A stretch of 64,000 nucleotides of DNA. Origin: Actinomycetes bacterium. Its GTDB lineage: Bacteria; Actinomycetota; Acidimicrobiia; Acidimicrobiales; Bog-793. The translations under genes were made by a program, and so were the position numbers. The notes under the pieces were generated by a model, which was not told where the DNA came from, searched no databases, and worked only from the letters and a program-made list of their open reading frames with translations. Positions 46,294-55,115 of this stretch are shown here, in pieces; the first letter of the stretch is position 1; each line of letters begins with the position of its first letter. The stretch covers positions 28,720-92,719 of the forward strand of contig JAJZBI010000013.1 in the NCBI GenBank assembly GCA_021798985.1, written 5' to 3'.

Positions 46294-48155
46294 CACGAGC
46301 CCAGCACGCGGTCGAGGAAGGCCACGGCGCGAGGGTAGGCGTCCAGGCGGTTGGCGAGGCGCGCCAGCCCATGGCCCTCGTCGTCGTAGATGGCGAGCTC
46401 GCAGGGCACCTGGCGGGCGGCGAGGGCGGCCACGAGCTGCTCGGCCTCGCTGAGGGGGACGCGAGGGTCGTTCCGGCCGTGGATCACGAACAGCGGCGCC
46501 ACCATGTGCTCCACGTGGCGCAGCGGCGACGCGCTGGCGAGGAAGTCGCGGTCGTGCGCCAACGAGCCGTACTCGCGCTCGCGATGCGCCCGGCGGTAGT
46601 CCGAGGTGCGCTCGAGGAACGTGACGAGGTCCGAGATCCCGACGATGTCGACGCCGGCCGCCCAGCGCTCGGGCTGGAAGGCGAGACCGGCGAGCACCAT
46701 GTAGCCGCCATAGGAGCCGCCCCAGAGCGCCGCGCGGTCGGCGTCGAAGCCGGCGGAAGCGCAAAAGCGGTGCACCGCTTCGAGGTCGCGGACCGAATCC
46801 AGCCGGCGCCTCGTGTCGTCGAGCGCCGCGAAGCGCTTGCCGTAGCCAGTCGAGCCGCGCACGTTCGGGACGACGACGCCGTAGCCCGCGGCGACAAGGC
46901 CCTGGATGACCGGGTTGAAGGACTGGAGCGACTGCGACTCTGGGCCGCCGTGGATGAGCACGACCACCGGGGCAGGATCGGATCGCTCGGGGCGAAAGAC
47001 GAACAAGGCGATGCGCTCGCCGTCGAAGCTCTCGACGCTTGCTTCCTCGGCGCTCGCGAGCGAGTGGTCTGGCAGGGACGCGGCGGCGTCGCTCAGGCGG
47101 CGCGCCTTGCCGCTCGTGCGCTCGAAGCACCACACGTCGGGGGGAAGCGTCGGGCTCGAGAGGCTGTAATAGAGGCGCTCGCCGCCGCTCGACAGCTGCG
47201 GGGTGCCGAGCTGGTACGAGCTGACCGCCCCGCGATCAGCCAGGGGGACCGCGGCTGCGGCCGTCCACTTCTCGTCGTGCAGGCTGAGGGCGCTGGCGCC
47301 GTTGCGGTTCTCGATGCAGACGATCACCGAGCCGTCGTCGCTCGTCGCGACCTCGGCATCGGCATCGATGCCGGTGCCTTCGAAGGTAACGATCGAGTCG
47401 TCCCTGAGGTCATAGACGCACAGCGCGGCGAAGTCCCGCCCAAGGTTCGAGGAGAACACGAAGCGGTCGGCGTCCAGCCAGGCGGGCGGGCCGACGAGCG
47501 CGGCCTCGTCGGGGTGCGCGGCGATGGCCCGCACCCGCCCGGTCGCCACCTCGATCAGCACGAGCTCGACGTCGAGCGGGTCGTTGCCCGGGACCGCCAC
47601 GCTCAGGTACCGCCCGTCGGGCGAGAAGCCGGACGCGGGGTGGCACCAGGACTCGGCGCCATAGACCAGGCGGTGCTCGCGCTGCTCGAGGTCACAGAGC
47701 CAGACGTCGAAGTGCACCCCGCTCGCCCGGTTGGACACGTAGGCGAGGACCCGCCCGTCAGGAGAGATACCGGCGTCCTGATGGGCATAGCGCGGGTCGC
47801 CCGTCAACGCGTCCAGCTCGCCGAGCGAGGTGCACGGTGCCGCGGCGGCCTTCGCCCGATCGAGCAGATAGAGCTGGTGGCGCTCGTCGCCACCTCGGTC
47901 GAGCGCGACGACGATCCGGTCGCTTCCGGGCACATAGCGCGCCGATGCGACCGGCTCGGGCAGATCGCTCAGCGCGGCGAGCTCTCCTCGGCCGTACTCG
48001 AAGAGCTGCATCGTCCCACCGGCGTCCGAGCGCAGCAGGACGCGTTCTTCTTCCCCCTTGGCGACGTCGGCGAGGACGGCCGAGCGCGTGCGCAGCAGGG
48101 CGCGGAAGAGCTCGAGGGGCGAATGATCGGGCAGGGGCGGCGACATGACCGCCAT
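46293..48155 (-). CDS. S9 family prolyl oligopeptidase-like peptidase
   Basis: Propeller N-domain; VVLIHGGPESQSLQSFNPVIQGLVAAGYGVVVPNVRGSTGYGK; ALWGGSYGGYMVLAGL nucleophile motif. Confidence 0.92.
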   Translation of the reverse strand: MAVMSPPLPDHSPLELFRALLRTRSAVLADVAKGEEERVLLRSDAGGTMQLFEYGRGELAALSDLPEPVASARYVPGSDRIVVALDRGGDERHQLYLLDRAKAAAAPCTSLGELDALTGDPRYAHQDAGISPDGRVLAYVSNRASGVHFDVWLCDLEQREHRLVYGAESWCHPASGFSPDGRYLSVAVPGNDPLDVELVLIEVATGRVRAIAAHPDEAALVGPPAWLDADRFVFSSNLGRDFAALCVYDLRDDSIVTFEGTGIDADAEVATSDDGSVIVCIENRNGASALSLHDEKWTAAAAVPLADRGAVSSYQLGTPQLSSGGERLYYSLSSPTLPPDVWCFERTSGKARRLSDAAASLPDHSLASAEEASVESFDGERIALFVFRPERSDPAPVVVLIHGGPESQSLQSFNPVIQGLVAAGYGVVVPNVRGSTGYGKRFAALDDTRRRLDSVRDLEAVHRFCASAGFDADRAALWGGSYGGYMVLAGLAFQPERWAAGVDIVGISDLVTFLERTSDYRRAHREREYGSLAHDRDFLASASPLRHVEHMVAPLFVIHGRNDPRVPLSEAEQLVAALAARQVPCELAIYDDEGHGLARLANRLDAYPRAVAFLDRVLGS

Positions 48156-48215
48156 TTTTGCCCCTGCCCCGGGGGCCGCGTCCACGCCAGGGCCAGCTAC
48201 CAGCTCGGGTGGACA

Positions 48216-48298
48216 TTTCCGGGGGGATGGTCGCGACGCCGCGGCGCGGGGAGCAACAAAGCGGGTTGCCCGGAAAGGAACCGGGGCAAAAAGCCGGT
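48216..48298 (+). other. Candidate structured 5' leader upstream of the ACAD-like gene
   Basis: Closing stem TTTCCGG (48216-48222)/CCGGAAA (48270-48276) enclosing GCAAC (48253)/GTTGC (48265); then ACCGG (48280)/CCGGT (48294); GGGAGGAG upstream of the TTG at 48326. Confidence 0.35.
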
Positions 48299-48325
48299 GT
48301 CTGAACCGACGGGAGGAGAGCTGCG

Positions 48326-49498
48326 TTGGACACGCTCGTTGCACCGGCGCTCGGGACTGGGGAGATCCAGCGGCGAGCTTGGCAGATCGGCACTGACGTC
48401 GCGGCGCCGGCCGCGCCCGACGTCGACGAACAGGCACGCTTTCCCAAAGAGAGCGTGGAGGCGATGCGCGAAGCGAGGTTGCTCGCCGCGCTGGTGCCGC
48501 GCGAGCTCGGCGGTCTCGGCGCGTCGGTGAGCGAGGTCGCCGGAGCGGTGCGCGCGCTCGCCGTGCACTGTGCCTCGAGCGCGCTCGTGCTCGCCATGCA
48601 CTCGATCGAGGTGGCGTCGCTCGCGCGCTGCGGCACGACGGGACCGCTGCAGGACCTGCTGGGTGAGGTGGGCGAGCGACAGCTGCTCCTCGCGAACGCC
48701 AACAGCGAGGTCGGCCTCGGCGGTGACGTCGGTCGCAGCTTCTGTGCGCTCGTGCCAAAGGACGGTGGGTACTTCCTCGACAAGCAGACCCTGGCGATCT
48801 CCTATGGGGAGTACGCGGACGCGATCATCGCCAACTGTCGCCGCTCGCCCGACGCGGCCGAGACCGATCAGGTCCTCGTCGTGTGCCGGCCACCGTCGCT
48901 TCGCCTCGAGCCGACGTCGACCTGGAACACGATGGGCCTGCGGGGGACGTGCTCGAAGAGCTTCCACCTCACGGCCGACATCGACCCGAAGATGATCTTC
49001 CCGGTGCCGTTCTCGACGATCGCCAACCACGGCGCCGGCCAGCTGCGCCAGCTCTTGTTGTCGGCAGCCTGGGTTGGCCTTGCCGAGGCGGCCGCGGCGC
49101 ACGCGCACGCCTATGTGCGCAAGGCAGCGCGCAAGGAGATGGACAAGGTGCTCCCCAACGCCGTCCGTTTCTCCGAGCTCGTGTTGCGCCTGCAGGAGTC
49201 CCGCTCGCTGCTCGACAGCTGCGCGTCGTGGTACGAGGCGGTCAAAGACGACGACGAGGCGATCGAGGACGTGGCGCTCGCGGTGGCGCTGCGCAACTTG
49301 AAGGTCGGCGCCTCTCGCCTGGCAGTCGAGTGCGCCACCTCGGCGCTCACGATCTGTGGGATCGAGGGCTTTCGTCGGGACGGCAAGTTCCCGCTGGACC
49401 GCGTCATCCGCGACGCGCATGGGGGCCTGGTGATGGTCAGCAACGACCGCCAGATCCAAGACAACGCTGCCGTGCTCCGCGCGTGGAAGGACATCTGA
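48326..49498 (+). CDS. Acyl-CoA dehydrogenase family protein
   Basis: FPKESVEAMREARLLAALVPRELGGLGASVSEVAGAVRALAVHCASSALVLAMH; TWNTMGLRGTCSKSFHLTADI; TTG start. Confidence 0.85.
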   Translation: MDTLVAPALGTGEIQRRAWQIGTDVAAPAAPDVDEQARFPKESVEAMREARLLAALVPRELGGLGASVSEVAGAVRALAVHCASSALVLAMHSIEVASLARCGTTGPLQDLLGEVGERQLLLANANSEVGLGGDVGRSFCALVPKDGGYFLDKQTLAISYGEYADAIIANCRRSPDAAETDQVLVVCRPPSLRLEPTSTWNTMGLRGTCSKSFHLTADIDPKMIFPVPFSTIANHGAGQLRQLLLSAAWVGLAEAAAAHAHAYVRKAARKEMDKVLPNAVRFSELVLRLQESRSLLDSCASWYEAVKDDDEAIEDVALAVALRNLKVGASRLAVECATSALTICGIEGFRRDGKFPLDRVIRDAHGGLVMVSNDRQIQDNAAVLRAWKDI

Positions 49499-49505
49499 TC
49501 GCCTC

Positions 49506-50774
49506 ATGGCCGGTGCAAGAACGCCAACGGGCCTGCCGCGCCTCGCCTATCTCTACCACCCCACCTCGTTCCCAACCTTCGCGCTGAGCGCTGCGGCTGA
49601 GGGCCGGTGCGAGATGATCTGGGTCATCGACCACACCATCCCCGAGATGGAGGACATGACGCGCTTGCTGGCGCGCCTTGGGACCGTGGTGGACATCGGC
49701 GAGATGGACGACCGCCAAGCCGCTGGCGCGATCGGCGAGCACGAGCCGGCAGGGATCTTGACCCTCGCCGACGCCCGTCTGACCACCACCGCGCGACTCG
49801 CCGAGCTGCTCGGGCTGCCGTTCTTCTCGAGCGAGACGGCGCGGGCGCTCACCGACAAGTTCGCGCAGCGCGAGGCGCTTGCGAACGCTGGGCTCCCGGT
49901 GCCCCGGTACGCGGTCGTCCCGTCGCTCGAGGACGCAGCCGGCTGGGAGCGCCTCGGCACCGAGGCCGTCTTCCCGGCGGTGCTGAAGCCCCGCGTCGGG
50001 GAGGGAAGTCGCGACACCTTCCGCGTCGAGTCCCTGAAAGAGGCGCGCGTGCTGGCCGAGCAGTCTGAGGCAGAGCGTCCCGGGCGCCCCCTCGTCTTGG
50101 AGGAGTATCTCCGAGATGCTCCCGGCGTCGTCCGCCAGGGATTTGGCGGCTACGTCTCGGTCGAGTGCGTCGTCAGCCGAGGCGTCGTCTGCCCCGTGGC
50201 CATCACCGGCCGCTTCCCGCCAGCGGAGCCCTTTCGAGAGACCGGCTTTTTCATCCCTGCCGCGCTCGACGAGGACTTAGCATCGGCTGTCATCGATGCC
50301 GCCGATCGCAGCGCCAGGGCGCTCGCGATCACCCAGGGCTGCCTGCACATCGAGATCAAGCTGACCCCGGACGGCCCGCGGGTGATCGAGGTGAACGGCC
50401 GGCTCGGCGGGGGGATGTCGGAGATGCTCACCATCGCCGCCGGCATCGACCTTTACCCCGTGGCGCTGCGGCTCGCCCTCGGCGAGGACGTGCGCTTTTC
50501 TGGTCTGGCTCGCTGTGCACAGGTGGGTTGGCTGTTGTACGTGCATGCCCCCTGGGCGATGCACGAGGTCACCGCGCTCGCGGGGATCGACGCGCTCGCG
50601 AACTGGCCGGAGGTCAACGAGGTCGTCGTCAACCGGGGCGCCGGCGGCAAGGTGGATTGGCGCGAGGGCAATCACGGGCACGTGTTCTCGGTGCTCGGTG
50701 CGGCTCGCGATCACGACGAGCTGCTCGAGCTGGAGCGGCGGGTCCATGAGGAGGTTCGGATCGATGGCATCTAG
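49506..50774 (+). CDS. ATP-grasp family ligase
   Basis: ARALTDKFAQREALANAGLPVPRYAVVPS; FPAVLKPRVGEGSRDTFRV; VEVNGRLGGGMSEMLTIAAGIDLYPVALRLALGE style ATP-grasp motifs. Confidence 0.85.
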   Translation: MAGARTPTGLPRLAYLYHPTSFPTFALSAAAEGRCEMIWVIDHTIPEMEDMTRLLARLGTVVDIGEMDDRQAAGAIGEHEPAGILTLADARLTTTARLAELLGLPFFSSETARALTDKFAQREALANAGLPVPRYAVVPSLEDAAGWERLGTEAVFPAVLKPRVGEGSRDTFRVESLKEARVLAEQSEAERPGRPLVLEEYLRDAPGVVRQGFGGYVSVECVVSRGVVCPVAITGRFPPAEPFRETGFFIPAALDEDLASAVIDAADRSARALAITQGCLHIEIKLTPDGPRVIEVNGRLGGGMSEMLTIAAGIDLYPVALRLALGEDVRFSGLARCAQVGWLLYVHAPWAMHEVTALAGIDALANWPEVNEVVVNRGAGGKVDWREGNHGHVFSVLGAARDHDELLELERRVHEEVRIDGI

Positions 50775-51687
50775 GTGGGGGCGCTTCGCGCTCCACGCAG
50801 GCACGTTGGCGCTCGGTGGCACGTTGCTGGCGGGATGCTCCAATGCCGCCGCGCTCACCGCGCCGGTGATGCATGCGACCAAGCACCCGTCGTACGCGGC
50901 CGGGGCCAGCAACACCTACACCATCCAAGTCGGCGGGTTCGCCCGCAGCTTCATCGTCAACGTGCCGAACCCGCTGCCGAAGGGCCCAATGCCGCTCGTG
51001 TTGATGTACAACGGCGCCGGGGGCACCGCCGCCGGCCTACCCGGTCAGACGAATCTCCCCCAGATCGCGAATCAGCACGGCATCTTGACCGCGTATCTGC
51101 AGGGATATGACAACACCTGGAACGAGGACGCCGGTGACACGCCGGCACATGCCGCCGGCGTGAACGACGTCAGTTTCACGCACTATGCCCTTTCCTACAT
51201 CGAGTCGCACTACTCGGTGAAGCGCAGTGAGATCGCCGCGGCCGGGATCTCGAACGGGGCGCTGCTCGTCGAGGACCTCGGGTGCAAGTTGGCCGGCGAG
51301 CTCGATTTGATCATGCCGGTCGAGGGCGAGCTGCCCGTGTCGGTGTCGGCGACCTGCAAGCCGAATCGCCCGGTCTCCCTGCTGGAGGTCCACGGGACGG
51401 CCGACAGCGCGATCCCCTACCGCGGTGGGCGCTTCTACGGCGTCGGTGGCGGGACGACCGTGCTCTCGGCGCCACAGAACGTCGCGCGCTGGGCGTCGCT
51501 CGATCGCTGCAAGGCGAGGGCGCAGAGCACCCACCCGGCGACCAACGAGGTCACGACGGCGTACCGGGACTGCGCGCAGTCGATGCACGTCGAGCTCGTG
51601 ACGGTCAACGGTGGCACCCACACCTGGCCGACCAATTTCGGCCAGCTCGTCTGGTCGGGGCTCTCGAGCCTGCCCAAGCGGCGCTGA
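50764..51687 (+). CDS. PHB depolymerase/feruloyl esterase-like lipoprotein
   Basis: Lipobox LLAGC; GPMPLVLMYNGAGGTAAG; AAAGISNGALLVEDLGC nucleophile elbow; VSLLEVHGTADSAIPYRGG. Confidence 0.85.
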   Translation: MASRWGRFALHAGTLALGGTLLAGCSNAAALTAPVMHATKHPSYAAGASNTYTIQVGGFARSFIVNVPNPLPKGPMPLVLMYNGAGGTAAGLPGQTNLPQIANQHGILTAYLQGYDNTWNEDAGDTPAHAAGVNDVSFTHYALSYIESHYSVKRSEIAAAGISNGALLVEDLGCKLAGELDLIMPVEGELPVSVSATCKPNRPVSLLEVHGTADSAIPYRGGRFYGVGGGTTVLSAPQNVARWASLDRCKARAQSTHPATNEVTTAYRDCAQSMHVELVTVNGGTHTWPTNFGQLVWSGLSSLPKRR

Positions 51688-51738
51688 ACGAGCGAGCTCG
51701 CTCGTCCCGAAGCGACCGTCGGGAGCTATGGTCACGCG

Positions 51739-53526
51739 ATGGCCGGAAACTTCACGACGCGTCCGGAGATCAAGGGAACCCTCGGCATCGTCGCCGCCAC
51801 GCACTACCTCGCGGCGCAGTCCGGCATGGCGATGCTCGAGCGCGGCGGCAATGCCTTCGACGCGGCGGTCGCCGCCGGACTCGTGCTGCACGTGGTCGAG
51901 CCCCATCAGTGCGGTCCGGGCGGTGAGGTGCCGGCGATTGGGTACTCGGCGGCCGAGGGCGAGGTCTTCGTGCTCGACGGTCAAGGGCCGCTTCCCGAGG
52001 CGGCGACGCCCGCGAGGTTCGCCGAACTGGGCCTGGATCGCGTCCCAGGGACCGGCCTGCTGGCCGCGTGCGTCCCCGGGGCCTTTGGGGCGTGGTTCGC
52101 GCTCTTGGACCGCTTCGGCACCCTTGGGCTGCGCGAGGTCTTCGCGCCGGCGATCCACTACGCAAAGCACGGCTTTCCCGCCCTCGCCTCGCTCGCCAGT
52201 GTGCTCGCAAAGAGCGCCGAGTTCGTCGGCACCAATTGGCCGAGCACCGCAGCGCTGTGGCTCGGGGACGGCCCGCCCATCCCGGGCCAGCGGCTGTGGA
52301 ACCGCCCGCTGGCGGAGACCTTCGAGCGCATCGTGGCCGAGGGCGAGGCGGCGGGCGCGGACCGCTCGGCACAGATCGAGCAGGCGCGCCGCGCCGTCTA
52401 CGAAGGCTTCGTGGCCGAGGCGATCGACGGCTTTGCCCGCCAGGTCGTGAGCGACGAAGCGGGCGAGCACGCGGGCCTGCTGGGCGGGAGCGACCTCGCG
52501 CGCTGGCGGGCGAGCTTGGAGCCAGCCGTCCGTTTCCAATACCGCGACCTTGAGGTCTGCAAGACCGGGCCCTGGGGCCAGGGGCCGGTCTTCTTGCAGC
52601 AACTGGCGCTGCTCGAGGAGATGGAACTCGGCGCGCTCGGCCCGACGAGCGCCGAGCTGATCCACCTCGTGACCGAGGCGAGCAAGCTGGCCTTTGCAGA
52701 CCGGGAGGCCTACTACGGCGATCCGCGCAAGGTCGAGGTGCCGCTTTCGGGACTGCTCGACCCCGCCTACAGCACCACGAGGCGCGCCCTGGTGGGCGAC
52801 CGGGCGAACCACGAGATCCGCCCGGGCGCACCCGAGGGATTCACGCCGCGGCTTCCCGACCTCCTCGACCAGCTGATCGCCGAGGCGGCGCGCGGCGGAA
52901 TGGACCGGGGGGTCGTGCCCCGGAGCGGGATCGAGGCGGCGCGGCGCGACACGACGCACCTCGACGTCGCCGACCGCTTCGGCAACCTCATCTCGGTGAC
53001 CCCGAGCGGGGGTTGGCTGCAGGCGTCGCCCACCATCCCCGGGCTCGGCTTCTGCCTCGGCACGCGGGCGCAGATGTGCTGGGTCCAAGACGGCCTCGCC
53101 TCTTCGGTGCGGCCCGGCGGCCGGCCCCGCACCACGCTCAGCCCGAGCCTCGTGCTGCGCGACGGCGCACCCTGGCTCGCCTTTGGCACACCGGGCGGCG
53201 ACCAACAGGACCAGTGGACGATGTGCTTCTTCCTCCGTCATGTGGAGCACGGCCTCGACCTCCAGGCGGCGATCGACGCGCCCAACTGGCACCATGCCCA
53301 CGTGCCCTCGTCGTTCGCGCCCCGAGACGCCCACCCCGGCGAGCTCGTCGTCGAGACGAGCGTCGGCGAGGAGGTGCTCGCTGCGCTGCGCGAACGTGGC
53401 CATCGCGTGGTCGAGGCGCCCCCCTACAGCCTGGGGCGGCTGACGGCGGTGGGCCGGCTTGGCGATGGGATGCTGCGCGCCGGCGCCGATGCGCGCGGCG
53501 CGCAGGCCTATGCGGTTGGCCGCTGA
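51739..53526 (+). CDS. Gamma-glutamyltransferase family protein
   Basis: AQSGMAMLERGGNAFDAAVAAGLVLHVVEPHQCGPGGEVPAI; DTTHLDVADRFGNLISVTPSGGW catalytic Thr region; FGTPGGDQQDQ. Confidence 0.92.
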   Translation: MAGNFTTRPEIKGTLGIVAATHYLAAQSGMAMLERGGNAFDAAVAAGLVLHVVEPHQCGPGGEVPAIGYSAAEGEVFVLDGQGPLPEAATPARFAELGLDRVPGTGLLAACVPGAFGAWFALLDRFGTLGLREVFAPAIHYAKHGFPALASLASVLAKSAEFVGTNWPSTAALWLGDGPPIPGQRLWNRPLAETFERIVAEGEAAGADRSAQIEQARRAVYEGFVAEAIDGFARQVVSDEAGEHAGLLGGSDLARWRASLEPAVRFQYRDLEVCKTGPWGQGPVFLQQLALLEEMELGALGPTSAELIHLVTEASKLAFADREAYYGDPRKVEVPLSGLLDPAYSTTRRALVGDRANHEIRPGAPEGFTPRLPDLLDQLIAEAARGGMDRGVVPRSGIEAARRDTTHLDVADRFGNLISVTPSGGWLQASPTIPGLGFCLGTRAQMCWVQDGLASSVRPGGRPRTTLSPSLVLRDGAPWLAFGTPGGDQQDQWTMCFFLRHVEHGLDLQAAIDAPNWHHAHVPSSFAPRDAHPGELVVETSVGEEVLAALRERGHRVVEAPPYSLGRLTAVGRLGDGMLRAGADARGAQAYAVGR

Positions 53527-53622
53527 GGCTGCCGCCGCCCGGCGCGGAATATTGCGCGCGCAACTATCGTTGCCCGTGGCGTCAAGACGGGACCGGTGGG
53601 GCGCCGTCGAGGAGGTCAGAAC

Positions 53623-54627
53623 ATGCCAGCGGTGACGGTGGACAACATCTTGGTGCTCCCCCGGGTGAGCGGTCCCGACCCGGTGGTGGCGCGCCAGCGC
53701 TCGGTGCGTTCGCTGACGAGCGCGCCGAAGGGCCTCGAGGGCGAGGGCTTTCCCGTGCGCCGGGCCTTTGCCGGCGTGTCGATGCGAGACCTCGACCCAT
53801 TCATCCACATGGACCAGATGGGTGAGGTGGAGTACGCGCCGGGTGAGCCGAAGGGGACTCCGTGGCATCCCCACCGTGGCTTTGAGACGGTGACCTACAT
53901 CATCGACGGCACCTTCGTGCACCAGGACTCGAACGGCGGCGGCGGCACGATCACCAACGGCGACACCCAGTGGATGACCGCCGGCGCCGGCATCTTGCAC
54001 ATCGAGGCCCCGCCGCCCGAGCTCGTGGCGTCCGGCGGCCTGTTCCACGGGATCCAGCTGTGGGTCAACCTGCCGGCGGCCAACAAGTGGAACCCTCCCC
54101 GCTATCAAGACATCCGCGGCCAAGAGGCGACGCTGCTCACGACCCAAGACGGCGGGGCGCTGCTGCGGGTGATCGCCGGCTCGCTCGCTGGACATGAGGG
54201 TCCCGGCTCGACGTTCACCCCGATCACGCTCGTGCACGCGACGGTGAGTCCCGGGGCGACGGTCTCGCTGCCGTGGCCCTCGCGCTACAACGCGTTGGCC
54301 TACGTGCTCGCCGGTCGCGGCAGCGTCGGCACGGACCGCCGACCGGCCCACGTCGGCCAGCTCGCCGTGTTCGGCGAGGGCGACGCGCTGAGCCTTTCGG
54401 CGGACGAGCGCCAGGACGCATCGAGCCCGGCGCTCGAGGTCTTGCTGCTCGGTGGCCAGCCGATCGGTGAGCCCGTCGTCCACTACGGCCCATTCGTCAT
54501 GAACACCCGCGAGGAGATCATCCAGGCGCTCGAGGACTACCAGGCCGGCCGGCTCGGTCAGATCCCAGCGAGCGCACTCCCGCACCGCCACAGCGACGAC
54601 GTGGCGCTCCCCGAGCACGGCCGCTGA
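53623..54627 (+). CDS. Pirin family protein
   Basis: FIHMDQMGEVEYAPGEPKGTPWHPHRGFETVTYIIDG; TNGDTQWMTAGAGILHIE. Confidence 0.92.
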   Translation: MPAVTVDNILVLPRVSGPDPVVARQRSVRSLTSAPKGLEGEGFPVRRAFAGVSMRDLDPFIHMDQMGEVEYAPGEPKGTPWHPHRGFETVTYIIDGTFVHQDSNGGGGTITNGDTQWMTAGAGILHIEAPPPELVASGGLFHGIQLWVNLPAANKWNPPRYQDIRGQEATLLTTQDGGALLRVIAGSLAGHEGPGSTFTPITLVHATVSPGATVSLPWPSRYNALAYVLAGRGSVGTDRRPAHVGQLAVFGEGDALSLSADERQDASSPALEVLLLGGQPIGEPVVHYGPFVMNTREEIIQALEDYQAGRLGQIPASALPHRHSDDVALPEHGR

Positions 54628-55093
54628 GCCGACCGGGCCGTCGAGACCCGCCTCGCTCTCAGTTGCCCTTCAGTTCACCTTGGCGCCGCGTGCAGATCCC
54701 ACCGGCACCATGGACGCACTGGATCATTTGCCCACTTCGGGCACGAGCGAGGAAAGGTGGGACGGCGATGACAATGCTCTTGGTCACGCTCCCGTTGATG
54801 GTGCTTGGCGTGGCGGTCGCGGTCATCCCGCTCGTGCTCGCCATCGCCAAGGAGTCCACGAGCCAGAACCGGACGCTTCACCCGCTCGCCGCCTTCGGCC
54901 ACGAGCGCGCCGAGCGCCTCGCTGATCGCGAGCACCTCGCCGCATAGAGGATCTGCCCACTGCGGGCCAGCGCACCTCCCCGGTCGCCTGGCCCGCGGTG
55001 GGCGGAGGCAACGCTGGGCCGTCTGCCCCGTGCCATTTGCAGCGCCGGCCGGATCCCCCCTCCGCCGGCGCTGCGCCGCGCCCGGGGCCCGGC
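54585..55093. repeat. Long direct repeat, copy 1 (~509 bp; partner 57917-58425)
   Basis: Aligned by eye at offset 3332; one difference seen (C at 55020 vs T at 58352). Contains the last 43 bp of the pirin gene, a 59-aa ORF and an 11-bp-stem hairpin (55039-55074). Confidence 0.95.
54768..54947 (+). CDS. 59-aa predicted single-TM small membrane protein (copy 1)
   Basis: MTMLLVTLPLMVLGVAVAVIPLVLAIAKESTSQNRTLHPLAAFGHERAERLADREHLAA; upstream GAGGAAAGG SD-like sequence. Confidence 0.65.
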   Translation: MTMLLVTLPLMVLGVAVAVIPLVLAIAKESTSQNRTLHPLAAFGHERAERLADREHLAA

Positions 55094-55115
55094 CCGCGCG
55101 TGCGACGTCCTCCAG

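Noticed and set aside
45304-47133. 609-aa ORF as an N-terminally extended oxidoreductase
   Set aside because: The upstream part is an out-of-frame reading of the S9 peptidase gene; the MDR family sequence starts at MQAIVVRRFGG (46293).
46371-48530. 719-aa plus-strand ORF
   Set aside because: Antisense shadow of the S9 peptidase gene.
51037-54618. 1193-aa minus-strand ORF (MLGERHVVAVAVREC...)
   Set aside because: Antisense to the well-supported esterase, GGT and pirin genes; composition typical of high-GC shadow frames. Its start resembles that of the 57950 ORF only because both lie in the long direct repeat.
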